A DNA stretch of 64,000 bases, taken from the NCBI GenBank assembly GCA_002841155.1, contig PHEH01000002.1, positions 186,001-250,000 on the forward strand. Direction: 5' to 3'. The position numbers were made by a program, and so were the translations under genes. The notes beneath the pieces were generated by a model that was not told where the DNA came from, did not search any database, and saw only the letters and a program-made list of their open reading frames with translations. This DNA is from Alphaproteobacteria bacterium HGW-Alphaproteobacteria-18. GTDB taxonomy: Bacteria; Pseudomonadota; Alphaproteobacteria; Caulobacterales; Hyphomonadaceae. Each line of letters starts with the position of its first letter. Positions within the stretch are counted from its first letter, which is position 1. Below, one piece after another: positions 54,998 to 63,141 of this stretch.

Positions 54998-55147
54998 ACT
55001 TTCCCCCAGAACACCATGATCGCGAACAATATTTCGCGCAAACCGGCTATGATCCGGAAACGGCAACGCGTTATTAACTAATGCGGCCGATTGTCGTTCA
55101 AGTTGCAAAATGCAATAAAAAAAGAACGGGCAAAGCCCGCGCACAGG

Positions 55148-55393
55148 ATGGATTTCATAGGAAAACCAACATTGGCTGCTCGCGTCATCTCTGTGCCCGG
55201 CAACGCGCCGGAAGTCTCCAATGATGTGTCCTGTCCGCAGCAATGCGCGGTCGAGGCGCTCAGGCAAGACTTTGAAGCGATACTCAGTGAGCCGGTCCCC
55301 GAGCGCTTCGATGCTCTGATCCGTAAACTGAGGGAACAGGAGATGCGGCGGTCAGCCATGATCGCATCGGAGTATTGTCGTGACAAACCCTGA
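55148..55393 (+). CDS. nepR: NepR-like anti-sigma factor
   Basis: I start at ATG 55148, giving 81 residues; a TTG at 55091 is an alternative. The diagnostic NepR segment is ALRQDFEAILSEPVPERFDALIRKLREQE, matching the two-helix EPVPDRF...LL motif that clamps the EcfG sigma factor. It keeps the general stress sigma factor inactive until phosphorylated PhyR binds it. It overlaps ecfG by 14 bases. PhyR, the partner switch, is not in this window; the neighbouring regulator at 53875 is OmpR type. Confidence 0.85.
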   Translation: MDFIGKPTLAARVISVPGNAPEVSNDVSCPQQCAVEALRQDFEAILSEPVPERFDALIRKLREQEMRRSAMIASEYCRDKP

Positions 55394-56021
55394 TCCCACC
55401 AACCCACCGGACACCGGCATCGGCTTCATTGACCAGCTGGAAACCATGATACCCCATATGCGGGCGTTCGCGCGCAGCCTGTGCCGCGACGTGGATCTCG
55501 CCGATGATCTGGTCCAGGATGCCTGCTTGAGAGCCTGGTCCGCGCGTGACCGCTTCATCCTGGGCGCGCCAATGCGGCCCTGGCTGTTCAAGATCATCCG
55601 CAATCTGCACACCGGCCACAACCGGAAGGCCTGGCGCTCGGAATCGCTCGATCCCGACGACGCCGAGAACGCTCTGGTGACCGCCAGCACCCAGGAATGG
55701 ACATCCGATTTCCGCGTCCTGGAAAACGCCCTGCAGCATCTTCCTGAAAAACAGCGGGAAGCCCTGATCGCCGTCCTCGCCGCAGGCTTCAGCTATGAAG
55801 AGGCCGCCTGCCTGCTCGGGTGCAGCGAAGGCACTGTCAAAAGCCGTGTGAGCCGCGGGCGCGAAGCCCTCGCCAGCCTGATGGGCCAGCCGAGCCTTCC
55901 CCCGTCATCGCTTCTGATACCCGGCCAGATCGAAACGCTTCCGGTCATGGCGGACATCGCGCGGTTCTTTCCAGACAGCGATGTCTCATTATGGATCAGC
56001 GCGCACGCCAAAGCGGCCTGA
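55380..56021 (+). CDS. ecfG: ECF sigma factor, EcfG type (general stress response)
   Basis: 213 residues from GTG 55380 with GGAG upstream. Region 2 is MIPHMRAFARSLCRDVDLADDLVQDACLRAWSARDRFI, with LGAPMRPWLFKIIRN in 2.4. Region 4 is LQHLPEKQREALIAVLAAGFSYEEAACLLGCSEGTVKSRVSRGREAL. Both fit EcfG-class sigmas, supported by the adjacent nepR. It directs the alphaproteobacterial general stress response. It overlaps nepR, ensuring paired synthesis. Confidence 0.93.
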   Translation: MTNPDPTNPPDTGIGFIDQLETMIPHMRAFARSLCRDVDLADDLVQDACLRAWSARDRFILGAPMRPWLFKIIRNLHTGHNRKAWRSESLDPDDAENALVTASTQEWTSDFRVLENALQHLPEKQREALIAVLAAGFSYEEAACLLGCSEGTVKSRVSRGREALASLMGQPSLPPSSLLIPGQIETLPVMADIARFFPDSDVSLWISAHAKAA

Positions 56022-56088
56022 CAGCAGCTTGACAGCAGCCTGATCTGGGCCACGCCCGGCACCCTGGACGCCAGCACTGCAGAAAAAT

Positions 56089-56113
56089 GGAACGGAATTC
56101 CCCGCACGGCGTA
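56089..56113 (+). promoter_or_regulatory. EcfG-type promoter upstream of the PilZ-like gene
   Basis: GGAAC (56089-56093), 16 bases, then CGTA (56110-56113). The layout is the same as at 54888-54912. It starts 68 bases after the ecfG stop and 22 bases before the PilZ-like ATG, leaving a leader of about 15 bases. Confidence 0.65.
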
Positions 56114-56134
56114 GACCAAGGGGAGGACTTTGCC

Positions 56135-56404
56135 ATGAGCGCGAACAAGCGCCCCCCTGCCCCAGCCGCGCCCGGATCTTTCCCCAGAACCGGCAAGATC
56201 TTTATCGATGGAGACAGCACGGGCTTCTCCATCACGCTGCATAAAGTTTCCCCCGGCGGCGCGCAGCTTCGCCAAGTGTTCCCCTTCCCTGTACCCGGCA
56301 ACTTTTCCCTCGTCACATTCAATCGGGTGACGAACCGCGACGATGCGCGGTCCTGCGAAAAAATCTGGCAACGAGGCGATCTCGTGAATGTCAGGTTCCT
56401 TTAG
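56135..56404 (+). CDS. small PilZ-like protein
   Basis: 89 residues from ATG 56135 with GGGGAGG upstream. SITLHKVSPGGAQLRQVFPFPVPGNFSLVTF follows the PilZ pattern (V-x-N/D-x-S-x-GG-A, then LP-x-F), and the end RSCEKIWQRGDLVNVRFL matches the CxVxWRxGxxxGVxF closing strands. The usual RxxxR c-di-GMP-binding arm is not clear near the N-terminus, so c-di-GMP binding is uncertain. It sits behind an EcfG-type promoter and upstream of the GAF and GGDEF-EAL genes, linking stress and c-di-GMP signalling. Confidence 0.6.
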   Translation: MSANKRPPAPAAPGSFPRTGKIFIDGDSTGFSITLHKVSPGGAQLRQVFPFPVPGNFSLVTFNRVTNRDDARSCEKIWQRGDLVNVRFL

Positions 56405-56459
56405 CCCGGCGGCATTGTTTCCGCTCGCCCCTTTCCAGCACAGTTGAGTTCCCGCCATC

Positions 56460-57023
56460 ATGATCAGCTCCGCCCCTGCCCCTCCCCATACGGCCCAAGA
56501 ACTGGAGCGGGCGCGCGTCAGCTTCCTTCAGAGGCTCGGCATCCTGGATACCCCGCCCAGCGCGCGGATTGACGCTGTCACGCAGGAAGCGGCCGATTTC
56601 TTCAAAGTCCCCACAGCTCTCGTCACGCTGATCGATTCAGACAGCCAATGGGTAAAATCCAATACCGGCGTGACCGACTTTCAGGCGCCCCGTCAGATCT
56701 CCTTCTGCCACCACACCATCCAGCGGCTGCGCCTGCTTGTCGTGGAGAACGCGCTCTGCGATCCGCGATTCTCCAGCCATCCGATGGTCTGCAGCCCGCC
56801 CCACATCCGGTTCTATGCTGGCGCGCCGCTGGTTGTCGGAGGCCGCTACCGGCTCGGTAGTTTCTGCCTCCTTGATGACATTCCCCGAACGCTCGATCCC
56901 GATGAGCGCGCGCGCCTCTGGCAGTTTGCCGTCACCACATCGCAGATCATCGAAGATCTCTACATGTCTGAGGCGACCTCTGAACATCTGCCCAGGCCAC
57001 AGCCGCCGCGCCGTTATTCATGA
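56460..57023 (+). CDS. GAF-domain protein
   Basis: 187 residues. RVSFLQRLGILDTPPSARIDAVTQEAADFFKVPTALVTLIDSDSQWVKSNTGV is the typical start of a GAF domain, and SFCHHTIQRLRLLVVENALCDPRFSSHPMV with FYAGAPLVVGGRYRLGSFCLLDDIPRTL completes it. Stand-alone GAF proteins of this type often regulate GGDEF or kinase partners. The stop overlaps the GGDEF-EAL start by ATGA, so it may be its input subunit. The Cys-His pair in FCHH could bind a ligand, but the ligand is unknown. Confidence 0.88.
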   Translation: MISSAPAPPHTAQELERARVSFLQRLGILDTPPSARIDAVTQEAADFFKVPTALVTLIDSDSQWVKSNTGVTDFQAPRQISFCHHTIQRLRLLVVENALCDPRFSSHPMVCSPPHIRFYAGAPLVVGGRYRLGSFCLLDDIPRTLDPDERARLWQFAVTTSQIIEDLYMSEATSEHLPRPQPPRRYS

Positions 57024-58795
57024 CCGGCCGCGCCTTCTTTGAGGCCTTCATCAATGCGTCGCCCTATCCGGTCTTCGCAAAGGACGCGTCACATCGCTGG
57101 ATTTACGGCAATCATGGCTTTGAGATGATGGTCGGAGAAACAAACTTCGTCGGCGAAATGGACAGCCTTCTTATCCACCCGGTCTGCATCGACCGTATAA
57201 GGGAGGTTGAGCGCAAGGTTCTGGCAGGGCAAGATAGTCTCGACGAAGAAACCCTGATTACCGGCGCCGTCCTCCTCACCGTCCGCCGCCCTCTCGTTTT
57301 GCCCTCCGGCGAAACAATCATCGCCGGGGTCGTCATCAGCATCATCCACGCTCCGGACACTGCCTCGGCTGGCTCAAAAGACTCCCTGCGGCGCCACGAG
57401 CTTGCCGTTGCGAATTTCCGCAAGGCCGATACCGAGCGCACCCGCTGGCTTGAGCAGCGCCTGGAACTGGTCGAGCAGGCAGAAAGCGTCGCGACAAAGG
57501 CCGCGCGCACCGATCCTGCAACCGGCCTGCGCAACCGGATGGGGTTTGATCTGGATATGCAGGCCATGATGCAAGAGCCCCTTCCCGCGGACAAGATCCT
57601 CTGCCTGGCCTTCCTTGATCTTGACCGGTTCAAGTTCATCAATGACAGCTATGGCCACAAGACGGGCGACACGGTTCTGAGTTCAATCGCCAAGCGGTTG
57701 ATCTCCTGGCCGGGTGTACGCAGCCTGGCCCGTATGGGCGGCGACGAATTTGCTATCCTCTTTGATCACCCCAAGGTCGCGCCCCATGTGCTCGTCGAGA
57801 ATATCAGCCTCATGCGCCAGAGGATCTTCCGCTCGGTCCGCGTGGGCGACAAGCTCATCCCCGTATCCGGCTCCGTTGGCCTGTCTGTCTATGGTCTGGA
57901 TGCTGAAGATATCAGCTCCCTCAAACTCAATGCCGATACCGCGCTGATCGAAGCCAAGCGTCTCGGCCGGGAACAGGTAAAGCTGTTTGACGCCGGCCTT
58001 GCCCTGCGCACCTACCGGCGCCACACGCTGGAGCGCGACCTGCGCCACGCCATCGCGCGCAACCAGATCGTCCCCGTCTATCAGCCGATCGTGAACGCCC
58101 GCACCCGCGTCATCGAAGGCGTAGAAGTCCTTGCGCGGTGGACTCACCCTCAGCTCGGCGTCATTCCGGCTCAGGAATTCATTACCATCGCGACCGATTG
58201 CGGCCTCATCTCCGCGCTCGATCTCGGTATCGTCCGGCGCTCCTGTGAGCCGGTCAAGAACTGGCTCGCCAGCGGCCGCCTGCGATTTGTCTCTTTCAAC
58301 GCGTCTGCGCTCGAAATTGTCCGGCCAGGCTATGCCGCCGAAGTTTTAAGCCTTATCCGCAGGTGCGGCGTGCAAGCCGAGAAAGTTTGCATCGAATTGG
58401 TCGAATCTGCCATAATCCATGACATAGACCGCGCCCACGACAACATCCGTACCCTGAAGGAACGCGGCGTGAAGATCGCGCTGGATGATTATGGCACCGG
58501 TTACTCAAATCTACGCGCCCTGCTCGACCTTCCCATCGACCGTATCAAGATCGACCGCTCGATCATCGGCGATGTCGGCGAGGATGAGCGCGCCATGAAG
58601 CTTGTGCTGTCCGTGGTTCAGCTGGCAAAACTTTTCAAAGCTGAACTCATCGCCGAAGGTATCGAAGACGAGACCCAGGCGGCCTATCTGGAAGGCATGA
58701 ACTGTGAATACCTGCAAGGCTTCCATTTCAGCCCTGCGGTGGACGCTCAGCAGTTCGACAAGCTTCTAGCGCAACAGAAATCCCACGCCGCCTGA
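57020..58795 (+). CDS. PAS-GGDEF-EAL c-di-GMP enzyme
   Basis: 591 residues. A PAS domain occupies about residues 1-120 (FEAFINASPYPVFAKDASHRWIYGNHGFE). GGDEF follows at about 165-330: FLDLDRFKFINDSYGHKTGD and the intact ARMGGDEFAILFD. EAL follows at about 345-590: EGVEVLARWTHP (ExLxR form), VSFNASALE, ALDDYGTGYSNLRALLDLPIDRIKIDRSII, IAEGIEDETQAAYLEGMNCEYLQGFHFSPAV. Both catalytic sites look complete, so it could make and degrade c-di-GMP. It is co-translated with the GAF protein, probably in one operon with the PilZ-like gene. Confidence 0.93.
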   Translation: MTGRAFFEAFINASPYPVFAKDASHRWIYGNHGFEMMVGETNFVGEMDSLLIHPVCIDRIREVERKVLAGQDSLDEETLITGAVLLTVRRPLVLPSGETIIAGVVISIIHAPDTASAGSKDSLRRHELAVANFRKADTERTRWLEQRLELVEQAESVATKAARTDPATGLRNRMGFDLDMQAMMQEPLPADKILCLAFLDLDRFKFINDSYGHKTGDTVLSSIAKRLISWPGVRSLARMGGDEFAILFDHPKVAPHVLVENISLMRQRIFRSVRVGDKLIPVSGSVGLSVYGLDAEDISSLKLNADTALIEAKRLGREQVKLFDAGLALRTYRRHTLERDLRHAIARNQIVPVYQPIVNARTRVIEGVEVLARWTHPQLGVIPAQEFITIATDCGLISALDLGIVRRSCEPVKNWLASGRLRFVSFNASALEIVRPGYAAEVLSLIRRCGVQAEKVCIELVESAIIHDIDRAHDNIRTLKERGVKIALDDYGTGYSNLRALLDLPIDRIKIDRSIIGDVGEDERAMKLVLSVVQLAKLFKAELIAEGIEDETQAAYLEGMNCEYLQGFHFSPAVDAQQFDKLLAQQKSHAA

Positions 58796-58802
58796 GGCAG
58801 GC

Positions 58803-59975
58803 CTAATGCCCGCCTTTCAGGTGGGCTGACTTGATCTTCTTCGCCAGAGACCATTTGTGCACCTCGGTTGGGCCGTCATAAATCCGGAAGGCACGCACTT
58901 CCCGGAACAGCTGCTCCACAATCGTATCGCGCGAGACACCCATCCCGCCCATCACCTGAACGCAGCGGTCAGCCACCCGGAACAGCGCCTCGGACGCGGC
59001 GACCTTCGACATCGAGCTTTCCACATTGCCATTCTCGCCCGCGTCCAGCGCGTCGGCGCACCAGTCGATCATCAGTTCGGCCTGCTTGAGGTCAATCTGG
59101 TTCTCCGCCAGCATGAAGCCGACGCCCTCATGATCGATCAGCAGCTTGCCGAACGCCTTCCGGGTGCAGGCATACTGGGTGGCAATCTCCTGCGCCCGTG
59201 TCGCCACGCCGTGCCAGCGCATGCAGTGCGACAGGCGCGCGGGCGCCAGACGGATCTGCGCATAGCGAAACCCCTCCCCCGGATTGCCCAGCATATCCGC
59301 CTGCGGAACACGTAAGTTGTCGATGATCACCTGCGCATGACCGCCCGGCATGGAATTATCAATGGTGTCGAGCAGCCGTTCGATGCGGATCGCCGGGCTC
59401 GGCAGATCCACAAGGAACATGCAGGCCCCCTCCTCTGCCTTGGCCATCACGATCCCGACCGACGCCCCATCAGCGCCCGTGATGAACGTCTTGCGGCCAT
59501 TGATGACCCAATCCTGGCCGTCTTTGACACAAGTTGTCTTCATCATTGACGGGTCAGAGCCGGCCCCGTCTTCATCTGCAGGCTCGGTCATGAAGAACGC
59601 CGAACGTGCCTCGCCGGAAACCAGCTTCTCCAGAAACCGCGCACGCTGCGCATCGGTCGCCACCTTGCCGAGCAGGAACATGTTGCCCTCATCGGGCGCC
59701 CCGGTATTGCACGCTACGGGCCCGAGCGGGGAGAGCCCCGTCTTCTTGAGCACATGCGCGGTGCCCCGCTGGGTGAGATGGGTGTGATCGGGCAGGATAT
59801 GGGGCGTCATCACGCCGGCCTCACGGGCTTTGGCGCGCAGTTCAGTCACCAGTTCCGGCGAGGGGCCATGCTCGCCAAGGCGCGGATCGCGCTCATAGGT
59901 GGCCACCACCTCGAGCACAAACTTCTCGACACGCTCGCCAATCTCGATCGCCAGGGCCTGGTCGGGGTAAGACAT
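58803..59975 (-). CDS. acyl-CoA dehydrogenase
   Basis: I start at MSYPDQALAIEIGERVEKFV (59975), with AAGGAG upstream, giving 390 residues. ARSAFFMTEPADEDGAGSDPSMM is the flavin-binding motif, and QDWVINGRKTFITGA is typical. RIYDGPTEVHKWSLAKKI near the end matches the ACAD signature region. It oxidises acyl-CoA to enoyl-CoA with FAD. The chain-length specificity is not predictable. Its stop lies 7 bases from the convergent EAL gene stop. Confidence 0.93.
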   Translation of the reverse strand: MSYPDQALAIEIGERVEKFVLEVVATYERDPRLGEHGPSPELVTELRAKAREAGVMTPHILPDHTHLTQRGTAHVLKKTGLSPLGPVACNTGAPDEGNMFLLGKVATDAQRARFLEKLVSGEARSAFFMTEPADEDGAGSDPSMMKTTCVKDGQDWVINGRKTFITGADGASVGIVMAKAEEGACMFLVDLPSPAIRIERLLDTIDNSMPGGHAQVIIDNLRVPQADMLGNPGEGFRYAQIRLAPARLSHCMRWHGVATRAQEIATQYACTRKAFGKLLIDHEGVGFMLAENQIDLKQAELMIDWCADALDAGENGNVESSMSKVAASEALFRVADRCVQVMGGMGVSRDTIVEQLFREVRAFRIYDGPTEVHKWSLAKKIKSAHLKGGH

Positions 59976-60383
59976 GGGGGAAGCTCCTTTGTGCACCAAA
60001 TTCCTGCTGTTTCCTATGACACCGCCAGGGGCGCCATGCATCTTCACGCATTGTCGCGGCCAGATTGCGGGGATAAAGACGCAGCTATCCCCGGGGTCCA
60101 GCCCTTCCGCTGCGGCAGATCACAGCTTTAGAATCCGGCCAGGTTGCGTCTTGCTGCATGCTGGGCGTCATGATCAAAGGCGCCGTCCCTCTTGCAAAGT
60201 CCAATGCCGCCCGCGTCCCACGCGGGGCTTGGAAGCTTCTGCGCGGATTTCTCCTTGTACTGAGAGCTGCGACCTGGAGCGTTCAGCGCCTTGCGCCCGG
60301 CAGGATGAGGACCAGCGCCCTGCGCACCCTTGCCCGCCATACAGGCGCCCTTCGAACACGGCCTGCGTTGCCTGCTGATTCTG

Positions 60384-60860
60384 ATGCGCGCGGCCCAGGC
60401 GCCAGCAGCGAACATTCCAAAAGGCCTCACGCGGGCGGTTTCCTCGGGCGGCGCGCGCCGGCATGCACCGCGCTTCTCGCTCAGCCTCATCCAGCTCGCC
60501 AAAGACTTCGCCCGGCATGGCCGGGACGCGGCACACCTGACATCAGGGCGGCGCCGGGTTGCTCCGCCCGCAGCACCAGCCCTCGCATTGGCCCCTGCGC
60601 CGGCCCCGCGCGGCCCGGCGGCATCTGCCTCCGTCACCGATCCGGCAGCCCGCCTTCTTGCCCGGCTTGAAGCCATCGGCACGGTCTTCACAGATCCGCA
60701 GGGGTATGCTGCAAAATTTGCCGCGACCCTGCGCGCCAACGGCCTTTGCTTCCGTGCCCTGAAATCCCTCATCCCGTCCGCCGCGCTCTGGCAATTGACC
60801 AGCCACCGCGCGGGCGATCACAACCACGCCCTGCCTACCCCTGCCCCGAACACATCCTGA
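60384..60860 (+). CDS. weakly supported hypothetical protein
   Basis: 158 residues from ATG 60384; the track extends it to TTG 60330. The frame shows high GC at third positions and a plausible helical core (FSLSLIQLAKDFARHGRDAAHL, ARLLARLEAIGTVFTDPQGYAAKFAATLRANGLC) split by an Ala/Pro linker. No ribosome-binding site or family is recognised. Overlapping minus-strand ORFs are less protein-like. The approximately 1-kb gap (59976-60970) around it shows no other gene, except for a competing frame at 60158. Confidence 0.4.
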   Translation: MRAAQAPAANIPKGLTRAVSSGGARRHAPRFSLSLIQLAKDFARHGRDAAHLTSGRRRVAPPAAPALALAPAPAPRGPAASASVTDPAARLLARLEAIGTVFTDPQGYAAKFAATLRANGLCFRALKSLIPSAALWQLTSHRAGDHNHALPTPAPNTS

Positions 60861-60970
60861 CACCCGCAATCAGGATACCATCTGACGCTTTACCGACCAC
60901 GGACATCCCGTGCTCCGGTCACTTCTGCTGGCGAAAGGGCTGCGGCCGGCCGGGCCTGCCTTCGGGCGCC

Positions 60971-61306
60971 CTAAAGATCCTCGATCCGGTCCTGCGAATG
61001 CATGACGCGCCTCAGCGCGTCGCGCGCCGCTTCGAGGTCGATCTTCCGCGCGGCCAGCGCCGCCTTGCGGGTGCCCAATTCAGCGATCATCCGTTCCACC
61101 GCCCCATGCCGGCGCGCCAGACTGGCGCCGTCACATTCCTCGCCGGTCTTGTCGAGCGCCTTGAGGCTACCTTCGATCTGCGCGATCTCGTCCTCAATGC
61201 GCCGGACATCCTGCTGGAGGATCAGCATGTCCTGCTCGGCCTTCTGGCGCTTGATGCCGACGAGGGCCTGAAGCTGCGCCGCCTGATTCCGGGGCAAGCG
61301 GCTCAT
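60971..61306 (-). CDS. FliJ-like coiled-coil protein downstream of flhB
   Basis: 111 residues, almost entirely alpha-helical heptads (LQALVGIKRQKAEQDMLILQQDVRRIEDEIAQIEGSLKALDK). It is translationally coupled to flhB (ATGA overlap). Small coiled coils in this position act as FliJ-like export chaperones or stalk components. The sequence itself is not diagnostic, so this rests on size and position. Confidence 0.6.
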   Translation of the reverse strand: MSRLPRNQAAQLQALVGIKRQKAEQDMLILQQDVRRIEDEIAQIEGSLKALDKTGEECDGASLARRHGAVERMIAELGTRKAALAARKIDLEAARDALRRVMHSQDRIEDL

Positions 61307-62376
61307 GTCCGGCCCCTCAGCCGGTCAACAAACTGGATGGCGGCCGCCACAGCGGCGAAGTGCTCAGGCTGAATTTCCTGGTCAACCTCAACCATCGAAT
61401 AGATCGACCGCGTGGCGGGTGGGTCGCTATAGATCGGCACATTGTTCTCGATCGCCAGCTCGCGGATCCTCTGTGCCAGAAGATCTGTTCCCTTGGCCAC
61501 ACAGACCGGCGCCAGCTTGCTATCGGGGTCCCATTTCAGCGCTACGGCATAATGGGTCGGGTTCACCATCACGACGGTTGCCGTCTTCACATTCTGCAAC
61601 ATCTGCCCGCGCGAAATCTTTGTCGCCTTCTCGCGGCGCTGCTGCTTCATGTGCGGATCGCCCTCGCTCTGCTTCATCTCCTTCTTCATGTCCTCGCGCG
61701 ACATCCGGAGTTTCTTGGCATGAATGCGCTGTTGAAGTGGCAGGTCGAGCGCGGCCAGCACAAACTGGAAGGCAAAGAAATAGAGGATCAGCCGAAGTAC
61801 CTGATTGAACGTGAACTGATAGAAGCCCGCCGTCGCCACCGATGAGGCACCATAATAGTCCCGGGCAAACTGGATCAGGAACAGGCCCCCCAACCCGCCG
61901 GCAAACAGCATCTTGGCCGTGTCCTTGAGGAAGTCGGTGATGCCTTTTGTGCCATACTTGTTTTTCAGGTTATCGACCGGATTGATCTTCTTCATGTCCG
62001 GTTGGATTTTCTTCAGGGAAAAGGAGATCGATCTCTGGATAATCAGGGCCACGAGCACCATCACCGCCATCACCAGCGGAATCGGCAGCAGCGCCAGCAA
62101 AGTCATCCCGAGCCAAACCCAGGTCGCGCCCCCATCGCCGTTGAAGATATCCTCGGCAAAAGCGTCGCCGTGATAGAGCATCCGCGAGAAATCATCGAAC
62201 AGTTTCGGGCCTACCACAGCGTTGAGAATCAACGCCGCTACCAAAATGCCGAGTATCAGCGCGAAGGCATTTGCCTCTTTCGATTGCGGAACATTGCCTT
62301 CCAGGCGCGCCTCGCGAATGCGCTGCTCTGTGGCTTCAAATTCCTTCTCGGCGCTGTCCTGATCTTGTTCGGCCAT
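61303..62376 (-). CDS. flhB: flagellar export switch protein FlhB
   Basis: 357 residues. The conserved start TEQRIREARLEGNVPQSKEANAF is followed by four membrane helices. The cytoplasmic domain contains the autocleavage site NPTH in TATVVMVNPTHYAVALKWD. FlhB sits at the base of the flagellar type III exporter and switches substrate class after cleavage. It lies downstream of fliR in the flhA-fliR-flhB order. Confidence 0.96.
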   Translation of the reverse strand: MAEQDQDSAEKEFEATEQRIREARLEGNVPQSKEANAFALILGILVAALILNAVVGPKLFDDFSRMLYHGDAFAEDIFNGDGGATWVWLGMTLLALLPIPLVMAVMVLVALIIQRSISFSLKKIQPDMKKINPVDNLKNKYGTKGITDFLKDTAKMLFAGGLGGLFLIQFARDYYGASSVATAGFYQFTFNQVLRLILYFFAFQFVLAALDLPLQQRIHAKKLRMSREDMKKEMKQSEGDPHMKQQRREKATKISRGQMLQNVKTATVVMVNPTHYAVALKWDPDSKLAPVCVAKGTDLLAQRIRELAIENNVPIYSDPPATRSIYSMVEVDQEIQPEHFAAVAAAIQFVDRLRGRT

Positions 62377-62385
62377 GGATTTACC

Positions 62386-63141
62386 TCACAGCCACCCGAT
62401 AACCTGAAGCGCGCGATCTTTCCAGATGATCAGCATCCCGGAAATCGAAATCGCCAGCAGCATCACGCCAGCGCCGACCATGAAGGGCGCGCCGACAAAC
62501 GCCACCATCAACGACGGCAGTGCCTTGTTTATGAAACCCAGGCAGATGTTGTAGAGCAGGTTTGCCGCCACAAAGGGCCAGGCCAGCATCAGGGCAAAGC
62601 TCATGGCCGAAAAGAAGCTGCCATAAATCAGTGCCCAGCTCACCTGCGCAACCTGTCCCAGCGGAATTTCAGTATAAAGCCGCATCAGCCCATCGACCAC
62701 CGCCACATGGTAATTTGCCGTCAACAGTATTGTCGTTCCGGCGAGCGACAGCATGTTCGATGTCACCGTCTGCGCCTCGTGCTCCAAGGCTACACCCAGG
62801 AACTGGGCGAGGCCAATCGACTGGGCAATCACCGTTCCGGCGATCGTCAGCATCCAGACCGAAAGCCGAAGAAGCGCGCCAAGCCCGAGACCAATGATGA
62901 CTTCGCTCGCAAGCAGCTGGACAAGGTCGCCCAGCCGGTCTGCCGAAGGCATCGGGACAACTCCGGTAGATGCTATCGCGGCAGCAAGCCCAAGCAAGAC
63001 AAACAGGCGCACACGCGCCGAAATCACTTGGTCCCCGATACCCGGCATCATGAACACGACAAAGGAGAGCCGCGCGATCACGGTCATGAACATGACCATC
63101 CACGGGCTCGCCTGCCCCAGATAAGGGGCGATCAGGTCCAT
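62386..63141 (-). CDS. fliR: flagellar biosynthesis protein FliR
   Basis: 251 residues with about six membrane helices. MVMFMTVIARLSFVVFMMPGIGDQVISARVRLFVLLGLAAAI is the conserved N-terminal region. LLYNICLGFINKALPSLMVAFVGAPFMVGAGVMLL matches the FliR C-terminal part. It forms the export-gate pore with FliP and FliQ. The start overlaps the flhA stop (TGATG). Confidence 0.95.
   Translation of the reverse strand: MDLIAPYLGQASPWMVMFMTVIARLSFVVFMMPGIGDQVISARVRLFVLLGLAAAIASTGVVPMPSADRLGDLVQLLASEVIIGLGLGALLRLSVWMLTIAGTVIAQSIGLAQFLGVALEHEAQTVTSNMLSLAGTTILLTANYHVAVVDGLMRLYTEIPLGQVAQVSWALIYGSFFSAMSFALMLAWPFVAANLLYNICLGFINKALPSLMVAFVGAPFMVGAGVMLLAISISGMLIIWKDRALQVIGWL

Noticed and set aside
54757-55077. 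106-codon ORF upstream of nepR
   Set aside because: It has no ribosome-binding site, overlaps the EcfG-type promoter and the terminator, and resembles no protein family.
60128-60772. 214-codon minus-strand ORF
   Set aside because: Its Arg/Ala-rich composition is that of a shadow frame; the plus-strand frame at 60384 is more protein-like.
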